Assembly: GCA_002415025.1 (NCBI GenBank)
Contig: DIBR01000002.1
Location: forward strand, 1 to 64,000
Length of the DNA: 64,000 bases
Reading direction: 5' to 3'
Source: Spongiibacteraceae bacterium UBA5047
Lineage (GTDB): Bacteria; Pseudomonadota; Gammaproteobacteria; Pseudomonadales; Spongiibacteraceae
Shown: positions 46,223 through 54,591 of the stretch, piece after piece
How the letters are laid out: the number at the start of each line of letters is the position of its first letter
Position numbering within the stretch: the stretch's first letter is position 1
Notes under the pieces: model-generated
What the model saw: the letters and a program-made list of their open reading frames with translations, nothing else
Database searches by the model: none
What the model was told of the DNA's origin: nothing
Translations under genes and position numbers: made by a program

Positions 46223-49200
46223 ATGGCGAACTCCTATGCAATGGGCATTGATCTGGGTGGCAGCGGCATACGCTGTCTCCTGCTCAATCTTGGCAACGGC
46301 GATGTACAACATACATCGCGCCCCTGGGTCTTTCCCAAATCCGACGATGACACCGGCCTTGGCTACAATATTGATCTCGCACAATTGTGGTCGCTGCTCG
46401 GCGAAGCCAGCCGGGAGCTTATCGCCAAGGCCGGCATAAACAGCCAAGACGTTGCCAGCGTGGCGGTTTCGGCCATGCGCTTTTCTACCGTAGTGATTAA
46501 TGCCGAGGGCGAGGCCCTGTTCGCCGCACCCAATCGCGACGCGCGCGCATCCATGGAGTATTTTCTGCTGGCCGAATCCCACGGCGAGCAACTGTTGCAA
46601 GCCAGCGGCTTGTGGCCGCTACCCATTCAATTTGCACCGCGCCTCAACTGGCTGACAGCCAACCAGCCGGAGGTGCTGAAATCTGCAGACTGTATATTCT
46701 CCCTGTCCGACTGGCTCAACTTTCGCTTGAGCGGCGTTCGCGCAACAGACTTTAGCCAGGCGGGCTGCAGCGGTTTGTTCGATCTGAAAGAACAACGCTG
46801 GTGCGACGAGCTTATTAACGAACTCGGCTTCGACAGAAAACTGTTTCCGGAGGTGCACGCTGCCGGTACAAGCCTTGGCAGGCTCAGTAGCGACGCGGCG
46901 GCACACCTCGGGCTGTCTGACTCCACGCAAGTCGGTCTCGGCGGCGGCGATACCCAGTGCAGCCTGTTGGCAGCCGGAGCGGTTAAGAGCGGTGATTATG
47001 CTGTTGTCGCCGGCACCACCGCGCCTGTGGTTGCCGTGTTAGACAAGCCATTGATTGACGCCGAAGGCGCCTGCTGGTCCGGCCAGCATCTGCTGCCCGA
47101 GCGCTGGTTGCTCGAAAGCTCTGGCGGCCCGATGGGCGAAACCCTGCAATGGATGGCGCGGCTGCTATTTCCTGACGCACCGCAACCGGAGTTGCGCCTG
47201 TTCGCCGAAGCTGAGCAATCCGAATATGGGGCGCGTGGCATGCTTTCCAGCCTCGGCGCAGAAATTATGAATGCGAAGGCGCCGTCATTGCCTGCAGGTT
47301 TGCTGGCAATGACGCATTTAAGCTCCAGCGACGACCCCAATCCAAGGCGGCATGTATGCCGTGCGGTGGTAGAGGGTTATGCTGCCGCCGTGCGTGCCAA
47401 TATAGAACGGTTGAACAGTATCAGCGGAGCGACGGTAACAAGCCTGCACCTGACCGATGGATTGTCGCGCAGCAAGGTCTTTGCGCAACTGCTGGCCGAC
47501 TTCTGCGGCCGGGAACTGGAATCTGCCGCACAAGCCATGACCGCCGCCACCGGCGCGGCCTTGTGCGGAGCCGCCGCCGCAAGTGGTAAAACATTGGCGT
47601 CGATTACCGGCGAGAATACTCGCGGATTTGTCAGCACCCCGGATGCCGGAGGGCAGGCACAGGCGCAGCAGGTCTACAGCGATTGGTGCGCACTGCGCGA
47701 AGCGGCGGCACCACAAACCACACCGCGTATAGCCGACCATATGCTGGGCCACGTATTCAAGCCCGCCGCGCACACGGCTCAAGAGACCCTGTTACAACAG
47801 GACAAATACAGCGCACTTGTTACCGCTTCGTTCGACGAGCCTTCCCTCGCAAGATTGCGCGACGTTATGGACGTGAAGTATGCGAGTTTCCGTGAGTCCG
47901 GGCGGCTGCTTACCGGATCCGACATGGTTAAAGCCATGCAAGGCAAACAGATACTCGTCACCGAAATCGACATTGTTGATGCGCGCGCCCTGCAGCAACT
48001 GCCAGAACTGCGCGTTGTGGCAGCGTGCCGCGGCAATGCGGTGAATATTGACGTGGATGCCTGCACCGCCTTCGGGGTGCCGGTTATTTCTGCGCCGGGG
48101 CGCAATGCCGTTGCGGTTGCGGATATAACCGTCGCCTTTATTCTCGCCCAGGCGCGCAAACTCACTGCCGCAGCCCAATTTTTGAAAGATGAATCCGTTA
48201 CCGCCGGCAATATGGGCAAGATGGGTCAGGCCTTCGGTAGCTTGCAGGGTAACGAACTGTGGCGCAAAACCATTGGCCTTGTAGGCCTTGGCGCGGTCGG
48301 GCGCATGGTGGCCGAACGGCTCACAGGGTTTGGCGCGCGATTGATTGCCGCCGACCCCTTCGCAACGCCCGAGTCGGCGGCGCTGGCCGGGGTCGAGCTG
48401 GTCAGCCTCAATAGCCTGCTGCAGCAATCAGACTTCGTCAGTCTGCATGCAGCCGTCACGCCGGAAACCACCGGCATGCTGGGTGCAGCAGAATTTGCGC
48501 AGATGAAACCCACGGCCTTTCTTATCAATACCGCACGCGCGGCACTGGTTGATGAACAGGCGCTGATTGACGCCGTTCAGCAGAACACCATAGCGGGCGC
48601 CGCGCTGGACACCTTCGATGAAGAGCCACCCGGCTGGGATCACCCGCTGGTGCAACACCCCAATGTGTTATCGACGCCGCATGTTGCCGGCAATACCGTT
48701 GAGGTGGCAGCCCATCAGGGCGAGCAGGTGACGGATGCCCTGCTGCAACTGCTGCGCGGTGAGCGTCCGCGCAACTGCCTCAACCCGCAGGTGCTCGAAC
48801 AGTTCTCTTTTGTCGCGCCGCGCAAAACCCTGAGCGAGAGCGACATTGAGGCGCTGCTCGCCAAACCGCCGCCAGCGGTTACCGATCTCGAAAAAAACAA
48901 GAAACAAAAAGCGCGCAGCAGCGAGGCTAGGGCTGAAGGTATGGCCGCCAGTGCGCCGCCAGAAGTCATTGATAAAATGTCGGCCATACTCGCCGCCTTC
49001 TGCGAGCGCATGGCCAGCGATGACAAGGTCGCGGCCTTTTCAGAAGACAAGGATGTGTGCCTGGCCTTTACCGCACCGGATATAGGCGTCAGCTTCTACT
49101 TTGGCTTGTACGGCGGCAAAGTAGAGTCGGCGCTGGGTGAGAACGACAAGGCCGAAGTCATGCTGACCATGCGCGCCGAAATTCTCAACGGTATGTTTTC

Positions 49201-50047
49201 CGGTAGTATCGATACCATGAAAGCCGCCATGAACGGCGATATTGCCTTTGTGGGCGATGCCGCCAAGGCGATGACCATCAATCAACTGTCGCGGGATATG
49301 AAGCGCCTGTACACGGCCGTTATTGAAGAGCTGGGTTCACCCGGTAACCTCTCCGCCATACCCCAGCCGGGCAAAACCGAAACACCGGCGGTGGTGGTTG
49401 CCGGGCCGCAAGATGTGCGCCATGAGCTGGTAGACATCGTTAACGAGCTCTACGAGCACTACATTATTACCGCCACCGGCGGCAACGTGTCCGTGCGCAA
49501 CCCCGACAACCCCGACGAGTGCTGGATAACACCGAGCCAGATGTTCAAGGGTGACCTGCGCCCGGAGCTGATGGTGCGCATTAATCTCGATGGCAAACCA
49601 CTGGATGCCGGTGCACGCTCGCCCTCATCGGAATGGGGCTTTCACACCCAGACCCTACGCAAGAAGAAAGCCGCCAACGCCGTGATTCATGCACACGCAC
49701 CCAACGCCACCATACTGGCGAACTGCGGCATTCCCTTTTTGCCTATCTCGTCTGATGCCGCGTTTTTTGGCGACATTCAACGCATTCCATTCACCATGCC
49801 TGGCTCCAACGAACTGTCTGAATTGGTATCCGAGGCGCTGCGAGACGAGTGGGCGGTATTTATGGTGAACCACGGTATAGTGGTGGCAGGCAAATCCCTG
49901 CGTCGCGCTTGCGATATGGCACAAATTATCGAGCGTACCGCCGAAGTGATATTGGGTTGTTACAAAGCCACGGGCGGCAAGCCGCCTTCAGTCTTGCCCG
50001 ATGAGGCCGTAAAATTGTTCCGCTCAATGGCAGATATCATCGCCTAG
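46223..50047 (+). CDS. Four-domain fusion: FGGY kinase + D-2-hydroxyacid dehydrogenase + SCP2 + class II aldolase
   Basis: A single open frame of 1274 codons joins four enzymes or folds. Residues 1-490: FGGY sugar kinase, phosphate motif MGIDLGGSGIRCLLLN, catalytic Asp243 in GLGGGDTQCS, GGPMGETLQW. Residues about 528-870: NAD-dependent D-2-hydroxyacid dehydrogenase with GxGxxG at 688-693 and the triad Arg772, Glu801, His820. A Lys/Ala-rich linker follows (about 870-912). Residues 915-1040: SCP2-type lipid-binding domain. Residues 1065-1274: class II aldolase with Glu1137, zinc His1156/His1158 and His1217. All active sites look intact, so this is not a decayed fusion. The three enzymes together resemble steps of acid-sugar catabolism; the SCP2 domain points to a lipid-like ligand. 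Function is unknown. Confidence 0.88.
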   Translation: MANSYAMGIDLGGSGIRCLLLNLGNGDVQHTSRPWVFPKSDDDTGLGYNIDLAQLWSLLGEASRELIAKAGINSQDVASVAVSAMRFSTVVINAEGEALFAAPNRDARASMEYFLLAESHGEQLLQASGLWPLPIQFAPRLNWLTANQPEVLKSADCIFSLSDWLNFRLSGVRATDFSQAGCSGLFDLKEQRWCDELINELGFDRKLFPEVHAAGTSLGRLSSDAAAHLGLSDSTQVGLGGGDTQCSLLAAGAVKSGDYAVVAGTTAPVVAVLDKPLIDAEGACWSGQHLLPERWLLESSGGPMGETLQWMARLLFPDAPQPELRLFAEAEQSEYGARGMLSSLGAEIMNAKAPSLPAGLLAMTHLSSSDDPNPRRHVCRAVVEGYAAAVRANIERLNSISGATVTSLHLTDGLSRSKVFAQLLADFCGRELESAAQAMTAATGAALCGAAAASGKTLASITGENTRGFVSTPDAGGQAQAQQVYSDWCALREAAAPQTTPRIADHMLGHVFKPAAHTAQETLLQQDKYSALVTASFDEPSLARLRDVMDVKYASFRESGRLLTGSDMVKAMQGKQILVTEIDIVDARALQQLPELRVVAACRGNAVNIDVDACTAFGVPVISAPGRNAVAVADITVAFILAQARKLTAAAQFLKDESVTAGNMGKMGQAFGSLQGNELWRKTIGLVGLGAVGRMVAERLTGFGARLIAADPFATPESAALAGVELVSLNSLLQQSDFVSLHAAVTPETTGMLGAAEFAQMKPTAFLINTARAALVDEQALIDAVQQNTIAGAALDTFDEEPPGWDHPLVQHPNVLSTPHVAGNTVEVAAHQGEQVTDALLQLLRGERPRNCLNPQVLEQFSFVAPRKTLSESDIEALLAKPPPAVTDLEKNKKQKARSSEARAEGMAASAPPEVIDKMSAILAAFCERMASDDKVAAFSEDKDVCLAFTAPDIGVSFYFGLYGGKVESALGENDKAEVMLTMRAEILNGMFSGSIDTMKAAMNGDIAFVGDAAKAMTINQLSRDMKRLYTAVIEELGSPGNLSAIPQPGKTETPAVVVAGPQDVRHELVDIVNELYEHYIITATGGNVSVRNPDNPDECWITPSQMFKGDLRPELMVRINLDGKPLDAGARSPSSEWGFHTQTLRKKKAANAVIHAHAPNATILANCGIPFLPISSDAAFFGDIQRIPFTMPGSNELSELVSEALRDEWAVFMVNHGIVVAGKSLRRACDMAQIIERTAEVILGCYKATGGKPPSVLPDEAVKLFRSMADIIA

Positions 50048-50090
50048 AGTGAGGGTAGTTATTGATGGCAGTTAATCCAAGCAATACGCG

Positions 50091-50111
50091 CCCTCTCCCT
50101 CAAGGAGAGGG
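50091..50111. repeat. Short CCCTCTCC/GGAGAGGG hairpin
   Basis: An 8-bp stem with a 5-base loop in the 122-base gap between the fusion gene and the thioesterase. It is followed by GGGGTGAGGGG, a usual companion of this widespread intergenic repeat. A related longer copy lies at 43890-44033. Confidence 0.6.
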
Positions 50112-50169
50112 CCGGGGTGAGGGGCGCCATAAACCCATAACAGCAGGCATTCACTAACAGGACGGTACT

Positions 50170-50868
50170 GTGGCAGAAAAACAGGGCGGCGAACGCGGTT
50201 CGGGCAAAGTCAGCTCGCACTCCGTGTACACCAGCAAGGAAATTCCGCCGCCGCGAGACGAATACTGGGCAGCGCGCCGCAGCGTTGCCAATGCCCTGCG
50301 CGCCTTGCAAGAAGCCGTACAAACCACCGGCCTCAGTACACAAGATCTGCTGAGCCTCAGCGAAGGTTTAAACGCACAGTTCGACACCGTACCCAAAGAG
50401 CCGCGTCTTTTCGGGCGCAAAGACTGGCTGGCCGCAAAACAGTACGGCGGCTTTGGCGTAATGCACACCGAGGTAACGCCCATTATGGGCCCCTGCAACC
50501 CGCTCAGCCCCGGCCTGAGTGTGTGGTTTGAAGGTGACAAGGTGTACGGCTCGGTAAGCTACGGCTGGATGTACGAAGGTGTAGACAACATCGCCCACGG
50601 CGGCTGGGTGGCTGCGGTGTTTGACGAGTTTATGGGCGCCGCCCAGGCCTTGTCGGGCAAAGTGGGCATGACCGCCAGCCTGACAACCCGGTACCACAAA
50701 CCAACACCGCTCAATAAACAACTGTCACTGGTAGCTTGGCTCGAAGAACACGATGGCCGCAAAACCATTGTGAAAGCCGAAATGCGCGACGGAGAAACAA
50801 TTACCGCAAGTTGTGATGCCTTGTTTGTATTGCCGGGGCATAAAAACGTTAGCCATGTGTTTGACTAA
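50170..50868 (+). CDS. PaaI-type hotdog-fold thioesterase
   Basis: A 232-aa hotdog thioesterase. An N-terminal extension of about 110 residues precedes the core GSVSYGWMYEGVDNIAHGGWVAAVFDEFMG, with the HGG motif typical of PaaI enzymes, and TRYHKPTPLNKQLSLVAWL. It likely frees CoA from dead-end thioesters. Start is GTG at 50170 with AGGACGG upstream. It closes the plus-strand catabolic run; the next gene is on the other strand. Confidence 0.88.
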   Translation: MAEKQGGERGSGKVSSHSVYTSKEIPPPRDEYWAARRSVANALRALQEAVQTTGLSTQDLLSLSEGLNAQFDTVPKEPRLFGRKDWLAAKQYGGFGVMHTEVTPIMGPCNPLSPGLSVWFEGDKVYGSVSYGWMYEGVDNIAHGGWVAAVFDEFMGAAQALSGKVGMTASLTTRYHKPTPLNKQLSLVAWLEEHDGRKTIVKAEMRDGETITASCDALFVLPGHKNVSHVFD

Positions 50869-50882
50869 GCGAGAGCGAATCT

Positions 50883-51224
50883 CTAGCCGCAGCACTTCTT
50901 GTATTTCTTTCCGCTGCCGCAGTGGCAAGGCTCATTGCGTGCGGGCACCTTATCCAATTTAACCGTCTCTTTCTTGTTCAGGAGAGCCGTTAACCCGGCA
51001 ATAGATTCAACCGCGCCTTCGCTGAGGTCAACATCCACCACGGCATACAATTGCGCGTCAGCAACCAAACCTTCGACTTCGCGCTTGCGCGCCTCGCTGG
51101 TTACTACCAGCGACAGCGGATATTTTTTACTGCCCGCTTTCGAGCTTCCCTTCGCTTCATAGCCATACTGAATATGGTTCTCGCGCGCGTCCTGACGACC
51201 TTTGAAAAAGAATTTATCTGACAT
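50883..51224 (-). CDS. SEC-C metal-binding motif protein (PBPRA1643 family)
   Basis: A 113-aa protein ending in the SEC-C zinc motif [19 protein letters not shown], preceded by a conserved PBPRA1643-type domain that begins [20 protein letters not shown]. This family is widespread in gammaproteobacteria; its role is not known. The inner Met at 51224 matches the conserved N-terminus. It seems to be host backbone at the border of the cassette-like patch. There is 14 bases between it and the convergent thioesterase gene. Confidence 0.9.
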   Translation of the reverse strand: MSDKFFFKGRQDARENHIQYGYEAKGSSKAGSKKYPLSLVVTSEARKREVEGLVADAQLYAVVDVDLSEGAVESIAGLTALLNKKETVKLDKVPARNEPCHCGSGKKYKKCCG

Positions 51225-51351
51225 GAACTGGCCCAATTGGCGGTAAGGCAGTGGCCATTATTGTGCAGGCCACTGCCAAAAGGGCGGAGTTTAGCACGTT
51301 GCGGTGTTTCTGCTTGTGGTTTGTTTACAAGCTGAGCGGGAGGCGTGCACG

Positions 51352-51798
51352 CTATGATTTTTCGACAAACTCATACTCTGATATTTCTTCCTGCGTCGGG
51401 CAGGATACATTTTCCATCATGAATGTTGGCACCATGTTACCGACAATGGGAATGAGTATGGCGCCCAACGACTTTGCGTTAGGCCTTGCTTTGACACAAG
51501 TAGTTTGGCCTGGCAGTAAATCCAGTTCTAGAGTTGAGGCTGGGCTTCCACTCGCTTTTGCTTGAAGAAGGTGGCGGCCAGAGTCTATAAAGAACTGGGA
51601 ATATTGATCATTTTTAAGTTTCAGAAAATATTGTTCGTCTTTTCCAACGTAAAGGCTTGCTCCTCCAGCGTGAAATGAACCTTCTCGATATATAAGCACT
51701 TTTGAAGGCTCAATACCGTTGCTAGTGAGAGCAACATTCTCTGATAGAGAAGCGCAGCCAGACAGGACTATGGTTGCTAATACGAAAATCCTTTTCAT
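51352..51798 (-). CDS. Small lipoprotein (DUF2846-like)
   Basis: A 148-aa secreted lipoprotein. Signal peptide MKRIFVLATIVLSGCAS has an LSGC lipobox with Cys at 15. The mature part has the pattern KVLIYREGSFHAGGASLYVG and FIDSGRHLLQAKA, seen in DUF2846-type proteins. Probably anchored to the inner or outer membrane. An ribosome site GGAG lies ahead (CTCCGG on the plus strand at 51804). It is related in type to the protein at 52202-52666, and together they suggest duplicated cassette genes. Function unknown. Confidence 0.75.
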   Translation of the reverse strand: MKRIFVLATIVLSGCASLSENVALTSNGIEPSKVLIYREGSFHAGGASLYVGKDEQYFLKLKNDQYSQFFIDSGRHLLQAKASGSPASTLELDLLPGQTTCVKARPNAKSLGAILIPIVGNMVPTFMMENVSCPTQEEISEYEFVEKS

Positions 51799-51936
51799 TG
51801 TTTCTCCGGAGTTTTAAAAGTATAGAGATTGTAGGGGGCAGGTCTTCGATTTATGATTTCTCTCAAAATAACGTTCTAGCCACGGGCCACAAGTCAAAAG
51901 CCTGACCTCGTCTTCGACCCTATGTTTGAATAAATC

Positions 51937-52158
51937 TCAAACCCGAATGATCTTTTTGGCAAAAGGAGAAATCACAATGGCTAATGATACCCAAATCAAA
52001 AGAAAGTAACGAGCCGTATCTGTTGGCAGCTCTATTTGAAGGGACCTCACCAGTATGGCTAGCACCATCATGATACCCAGACTTATAATTAGTGACCCAG
52101 CAAAGTACTTTAATAGTTTCATATTAATGAACCAGTTGTATAAGTTCTGTATTGACAC
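51937..52158 (-). CDS. Small two-helix membrane protein
   Basis: A 73-aa ORF, or 61 aa if the inner Met at 52122 is used. Two hydrophobic segments are visible: YFAGSLIISLGIMMVLAILV and YFLLIWVSLAIVISPF. The chain ends with a basic tail KKIIRV. I do not recognise the family. The gene is AT-rich, like its neighbours in this patch. It sits between two lipoprotein genes on the same strand. Could be a cassette gene. Confidence 0.5.
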   Translation of the reverse strand: MSIQNLYNWFINMKLLKYFAGSLIISLGIMMVLAILVRSLQIELPTDTARYFLLIWVSLAIVISPFAKKIIRV

Positions 52159-52201
52159 AGCGCCAGCCGCAACCGGCCGCTTTGCCGGATATTGCTAAAA
52201 T

Positions 52202-52666
52202 TTACTCGACCTCTCTGAGCGTAGCAATTTCGCTAACCGCAATTTCCGACGGAACTTCGCCGAAGAACATCTCTCCGGTCGTGTAGGGGACTACGGTTGA
52301 CCCCGCGACACCGACGTTCATTTGTGTGGAACCACTACTCAAACGAATGTAACTTTTGCGTTTCGGTTTAACGCTGATCGATACCTCCTGCCCTTTCCCC
52401 CACCGAAAGCTCCCAATAGTTTTTACGATGTATTCTCCGGGGGGAACCGCGCGGTATATATATCCTGAAACTTTGAGCGTTCCAATTTTGCTATCGTTAA
52501 TGCTAACTTTAGGAGCCGCAGCCGAACCAGCAGCTAACCAAGGGCGGTAAACTACTACTGCGCTTTCTTCTTGAGAGTACGCTGCATCTTCATATAGTTG
52601 GCCATTGGCAGTGCATCCAGCCAGGAAGGCTGCAAGCACTAACAGCAGTGGACTCTGGAATTTCAT
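52202..52666 (-). CDS. DUF2846-like lipoprotein
   Basis: A 154-aa lipoprotein. Signal peptide MKFQSPLLLVLAAFLAGCTA has an LAGC lipobox. The mature domain SAVVVYRPWLAAGSAAAPKV, then KIGTLKVSGYIYRAVPPGEY, fits DUF2846, a domain of unknown role in cell-envelope proteins. The ATG at 52666 was chosen over 52720 because AAGGA precedes it and it opens the signal peptide. An attC-like boundary lies directly upstream (52685-52714), as for a gene in an integron cassette. Confidence 0.82.
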   Translation of the reverse strand: MKFQSPLLLVLAAFLAGCTANGQLYEDAAYSQEESAVVVYRPWLAAGSAAAPKVSINDSKIGTLKVSGYIYRAVPPGEYIVKTIGSFRWGKGQEVSISVKPKRKSYIRLSSGSTQMNVGVAGSTVVPYTTGEMFFGEVPSEIAVSEIATLREVE

Positions 52667-52684
52667 AAAGTGGGTCCTTGTAAC

Positions 52685-52714
52685 CTTAACGCCGCGGTGA
52701 TTGGTCTTGTTATG
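52685..52714 (-). repeat. attC-like cassette boundary (short, possibly truncated)
   Basis: On the minus strand it begins CATAACAAG and ends GGCGTTAAG. These ends equal those of the longer site at 54074-54131. The central imperfect palindrome is missing, so it may be a deletion product. It overlaps the stop codon of the GIY-YIG gene, as attC sites often lie close to the cassette ORF end. Confidence 0.5.
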
Positions 52715-53564
52715 TTTCATTTTCTTCCAGAGCCTTTAGCTCTTTCCCATCAGTATTTCGCCAGTTTGTCAGCCCATTAGTGTTGCCGCCACAAATAATT
52801 CCCGCAGCAATGCTTGGGCTAGAAAACTCGATATCCTCAGTGAACAGAAGATGATCGCATTCCAATTTCAATGCACCAGTCGACAGCAGCTCGGCTCGAC
52901 GTTCTCTAGACCATGCGGCTGCGGACGGCCGATCATTTGGTACGGCTTGTGATCCTGCGTAGACGACAAAACCTGACTCTGTTCGGTTGCCAGTGGCTTT
53001 CAAACCCTTTACATGACAGTAGAGAAGGGAATGCTTCTCAGCCACCCGATTCACTGGCTTACTGAGATGAGAGATACCTAATACGGGAAGGAGTTGAAGT
53101 ACTTTTTCCAAAAATACGTCCATCTCGGCAGCATCTGATTCCGGTAGGCGAGCTCCTCCGCTTGAAACGGAATTCACTAAATGAACTCTAAGCTGCTGGG
53201 CTCGTTCGATAAGTTTGCCTTCTAGGTACCGAATGTGCGCCTTTGTAAGGTTTTCATCCTTTGAGACAAATGCTGCAACCGAAACCCAAAAATCTTTACT
53301 GGCATGACCGGGCAGTCGTTTGACTACCGACTCTGCCTCACCAATGTATAGGGCATCTTTCCCTGTTTCGGGATCAACTCCGGTGAGGAAATAAATACCA
53401 GGGCTTTTCAGTTCTTCCCGTTGAGCAAATTCCTTCAGCTCAGTTCGCGGTGCTGCAACTGCCTTCCCAGTCCAATTGGAAATTTCCGCTGTCCGCAAGC
53501 CCGCAGGCTGTCCGTGAACCAGGAAGAGCCTAATTGTTGCCGGAATAGTCACTGAGCCTCCCAT
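52710..53564 (-). CDS. GIY-YIG nuclease-like protein with DUF4357
   Basis: A 284-aa protein. A GIY-YIG-type domain runs about residues 50-130, with GIYFLTGVDPETGKDALYIG matching the GIY...YIG signature, followed by RLPGHASKDFW and an acidic HIRYLEGKLIERA. The C-terminal part (SAAAWSRERRAELLSTGALK and after) is like DUF4357. Such proteins are common in integron cassettes and mobile regions and are proposed nucleases. It is flanked by attC-like sites on both sides. The ATG at 53564 lies just inside the preceding attC-like site. A defence role is possible but not shown. Confidence 0.75.
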   Translation of the reverse strand: MGGSVTIPATIRLFLVHGQPAGLRTAEISNWTGKAVAAPRTELKEFAQREELKSPGIYFLTGVDPETGKDALYIGEAESVVKRLPGHASKDFWVSVAAFVSKDENLTKAHIRYLEGKLIERAQQLRVHLVNSVSSGGARLPESDAAEMDVFLEKVLQLLPVLGISHLSKPVNRVAEKHSLLYCHVKGLKATGNRTESGFVVYAGSQAVPNDRPSAAAWSRERRAELLSTGALKLECDHLLFTEDIEFSSPSIAAGIICGGNTNGLTNWRNTDGKELKALEENET

Positions 53565-53634
53565 GAACGCCTACAGCACTGGCGCCAAAACCAGGGCGAC
53601 GCGCGGTTTTGGCGTCCAGTGCCTTTACTTGATA
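53565..53634 (-). repeat. attC-like recombination site with strong hairpin
   Basis: A 70-base imperfect palindrome between two minus-strand genes. Arms 53576-53592 and 53605-53622 pair over 17 bp with one extra base. Read on the minus strand, the left end is TATCAAG (a one-base variant of the TAACAAG start) and the right end GGCGTTC. It overlaps the TAA of the upstream gene and the start of the next, as expected for a cassette junction. Confidence 0.6.
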
Positions 53635-54062
53635 CTAAGTAGCAGATTCTCTCCGCTGCGATAATGCTGTGGCGAAAGCCTTTTAAGTTCATGAAATTGG
53701 TCTTTGTATTCTTGCACGGGCCACGCCCATGCTTCTTCGATTTCATATTCTTTAGTGTATAAGAGCCAAACTAGTATATCCCATTCATAGTTTTTGGCTT
53801 TTGGCACAAGAGTAACCTTGCTTCCTGGCTTTCCTGATGGCCGATTCGCCTTCACTTGGTAGCGAATACCGTTGTATATAAAGTCGTGGCCGCGCTGCAC
53901 GGCAGTTTGAGACTGCATAAACGTGGAGTACTCGTGCTCAGCCATGCCAACGAGCAGCGCCGCATCTAGCTCTGATATAGCAGATGTGATGGATGGAGCT
54001 ACGCCAAAGCTCTCTTGCCATTTCAGCGCCGTTGCTACAAGTTGCTCTCTTATCTCACTCAC
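53625..54062 (-). CDS. Putative PD-(D/E)XK-like nuclease of a cassette type
   Basis: A 145-aa protein. The segment RGHDFIYNGIRYQVKANRPS carries an Asp followed by a Q-V-K, the D...(E/Q)xK pattern of PD-(D/E)XK endonuclease cores, then hydrophobic strands EWDILVWLLY. An N-terminal helical part precedes it. The start is a GTG at 54062, the first in-frame start after the attC-like site. The assignment is by motif only, and the fold needs testing. Its neighbours on both sides are attC-like sites, so it is a cassette gene by context. Confidence 0.5.
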   Translation of the reverse strand: MSEIREQLVATALKWQESFGVAPSITSAISELDAALLVGMAEHEYSTFMQSQTAVQRGHDFIYNGIRYQVKANRPSGKPGSKVTLVPKAKNYEWDILVWLLYTKEYEIEEAWAWPVQEYKDQFHELKRLSPQHYRSGENLLLSIK

Positions 54063-54073
54063 TGGGTTGGCTT

Positions 54074-54131
54074 CTTAACGCCAAAAGCAGGCGCGCCGCT
54101 TTTTGGCGTCGCCCTGCCTTTTCTTGTTATG
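54074..54131 (-). repeat. attC-like recombination site
   Basis: On the minus strand it begins CATAACAAG and ends GGCGTTAAG, the conserved outer boxes of attC sites (AAC and GTT triplets). Complementary runs GCAGG/CCTGC and GCCAAAA/TTTTGGC lie inside, though they do not nest cleanly. It lies between two minus-strand genes that point the same way, which is the normal cassette arrangement. Confidence 0.65.
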
Positions 54132-54135
54132 AGTT

Positions 54136-54372
54136 CTAGCTATCTTTGAGATCTTCAATCTTTTTTTTCTCTTCTAGGGCTTTGCGCCTGAAATATAAAG
54201 CCAACCATGAATCTTCAGTATTGGCGAATAGCGCAACCATATTCAGTATAGGGGCAGCTGTCATAGGAATAAAAAGCATCCATTCTTCACCATTTGGCAT
54301 TCCTTGTTCATAAAGGATATATGCCACCAAAATGAGAAGTGCGATATTTGCCAATATTGCTAGGATTTTCAT
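54136..54372 (-). CDS. Small membrane protein, cassette-borne
   Basis: A 78-aa protein with two predicted membrane segments (ILAILANIALLILVAYILYE and MLFIPMTAAPILNMVALFA) and a basic, charged C-terminal tail rich in Lys/Glu. The ATG at 54372 follows GGAG with six-base spacing; the upstream TTG at 54384 is not needed. GTTATGAG, a possible attC/attI right-hand box, lies 15-22 bases ahead of this start. Function unknown. The 219 bases beyond (54373-54591) hold no gene. Confidence 0.6.
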   Translation of the reverse strand: MKILAILANIALLILVAYILYEQGMPNGEEWMLFIPMTAAPILNMVALFANTEDSWLALYFRRKALEEKKKIEDLKDS

Positions 54373-54591
54373 TAGTTTCTCCAAAACTCATAACAGCCAA
54401 ATAGACGGCAGTGTGAGGTGATATAACACGACAAAGTGCTGCATATCGCTGGCGGGGCATGATGGGCCATTTCACTACTTCCCTGTAAAACATAATTTTT
54501 ATTCTTGTTGGCAGTTTATGCCGATGCAGGATTATTGCAAGACGGGTTCTATCCGGGGCAATAAGGGCAACAGGGCGGGGCTACAACCTCG

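Noticed and set aside
52159..52201. Possible attC-like site between the small membrane protein and the DUF2846 lipoprotein
   Set aside because: It contains a GGC-rich imperfect palindrome, but neither the AACAAG nor the GCGTTA box is present.
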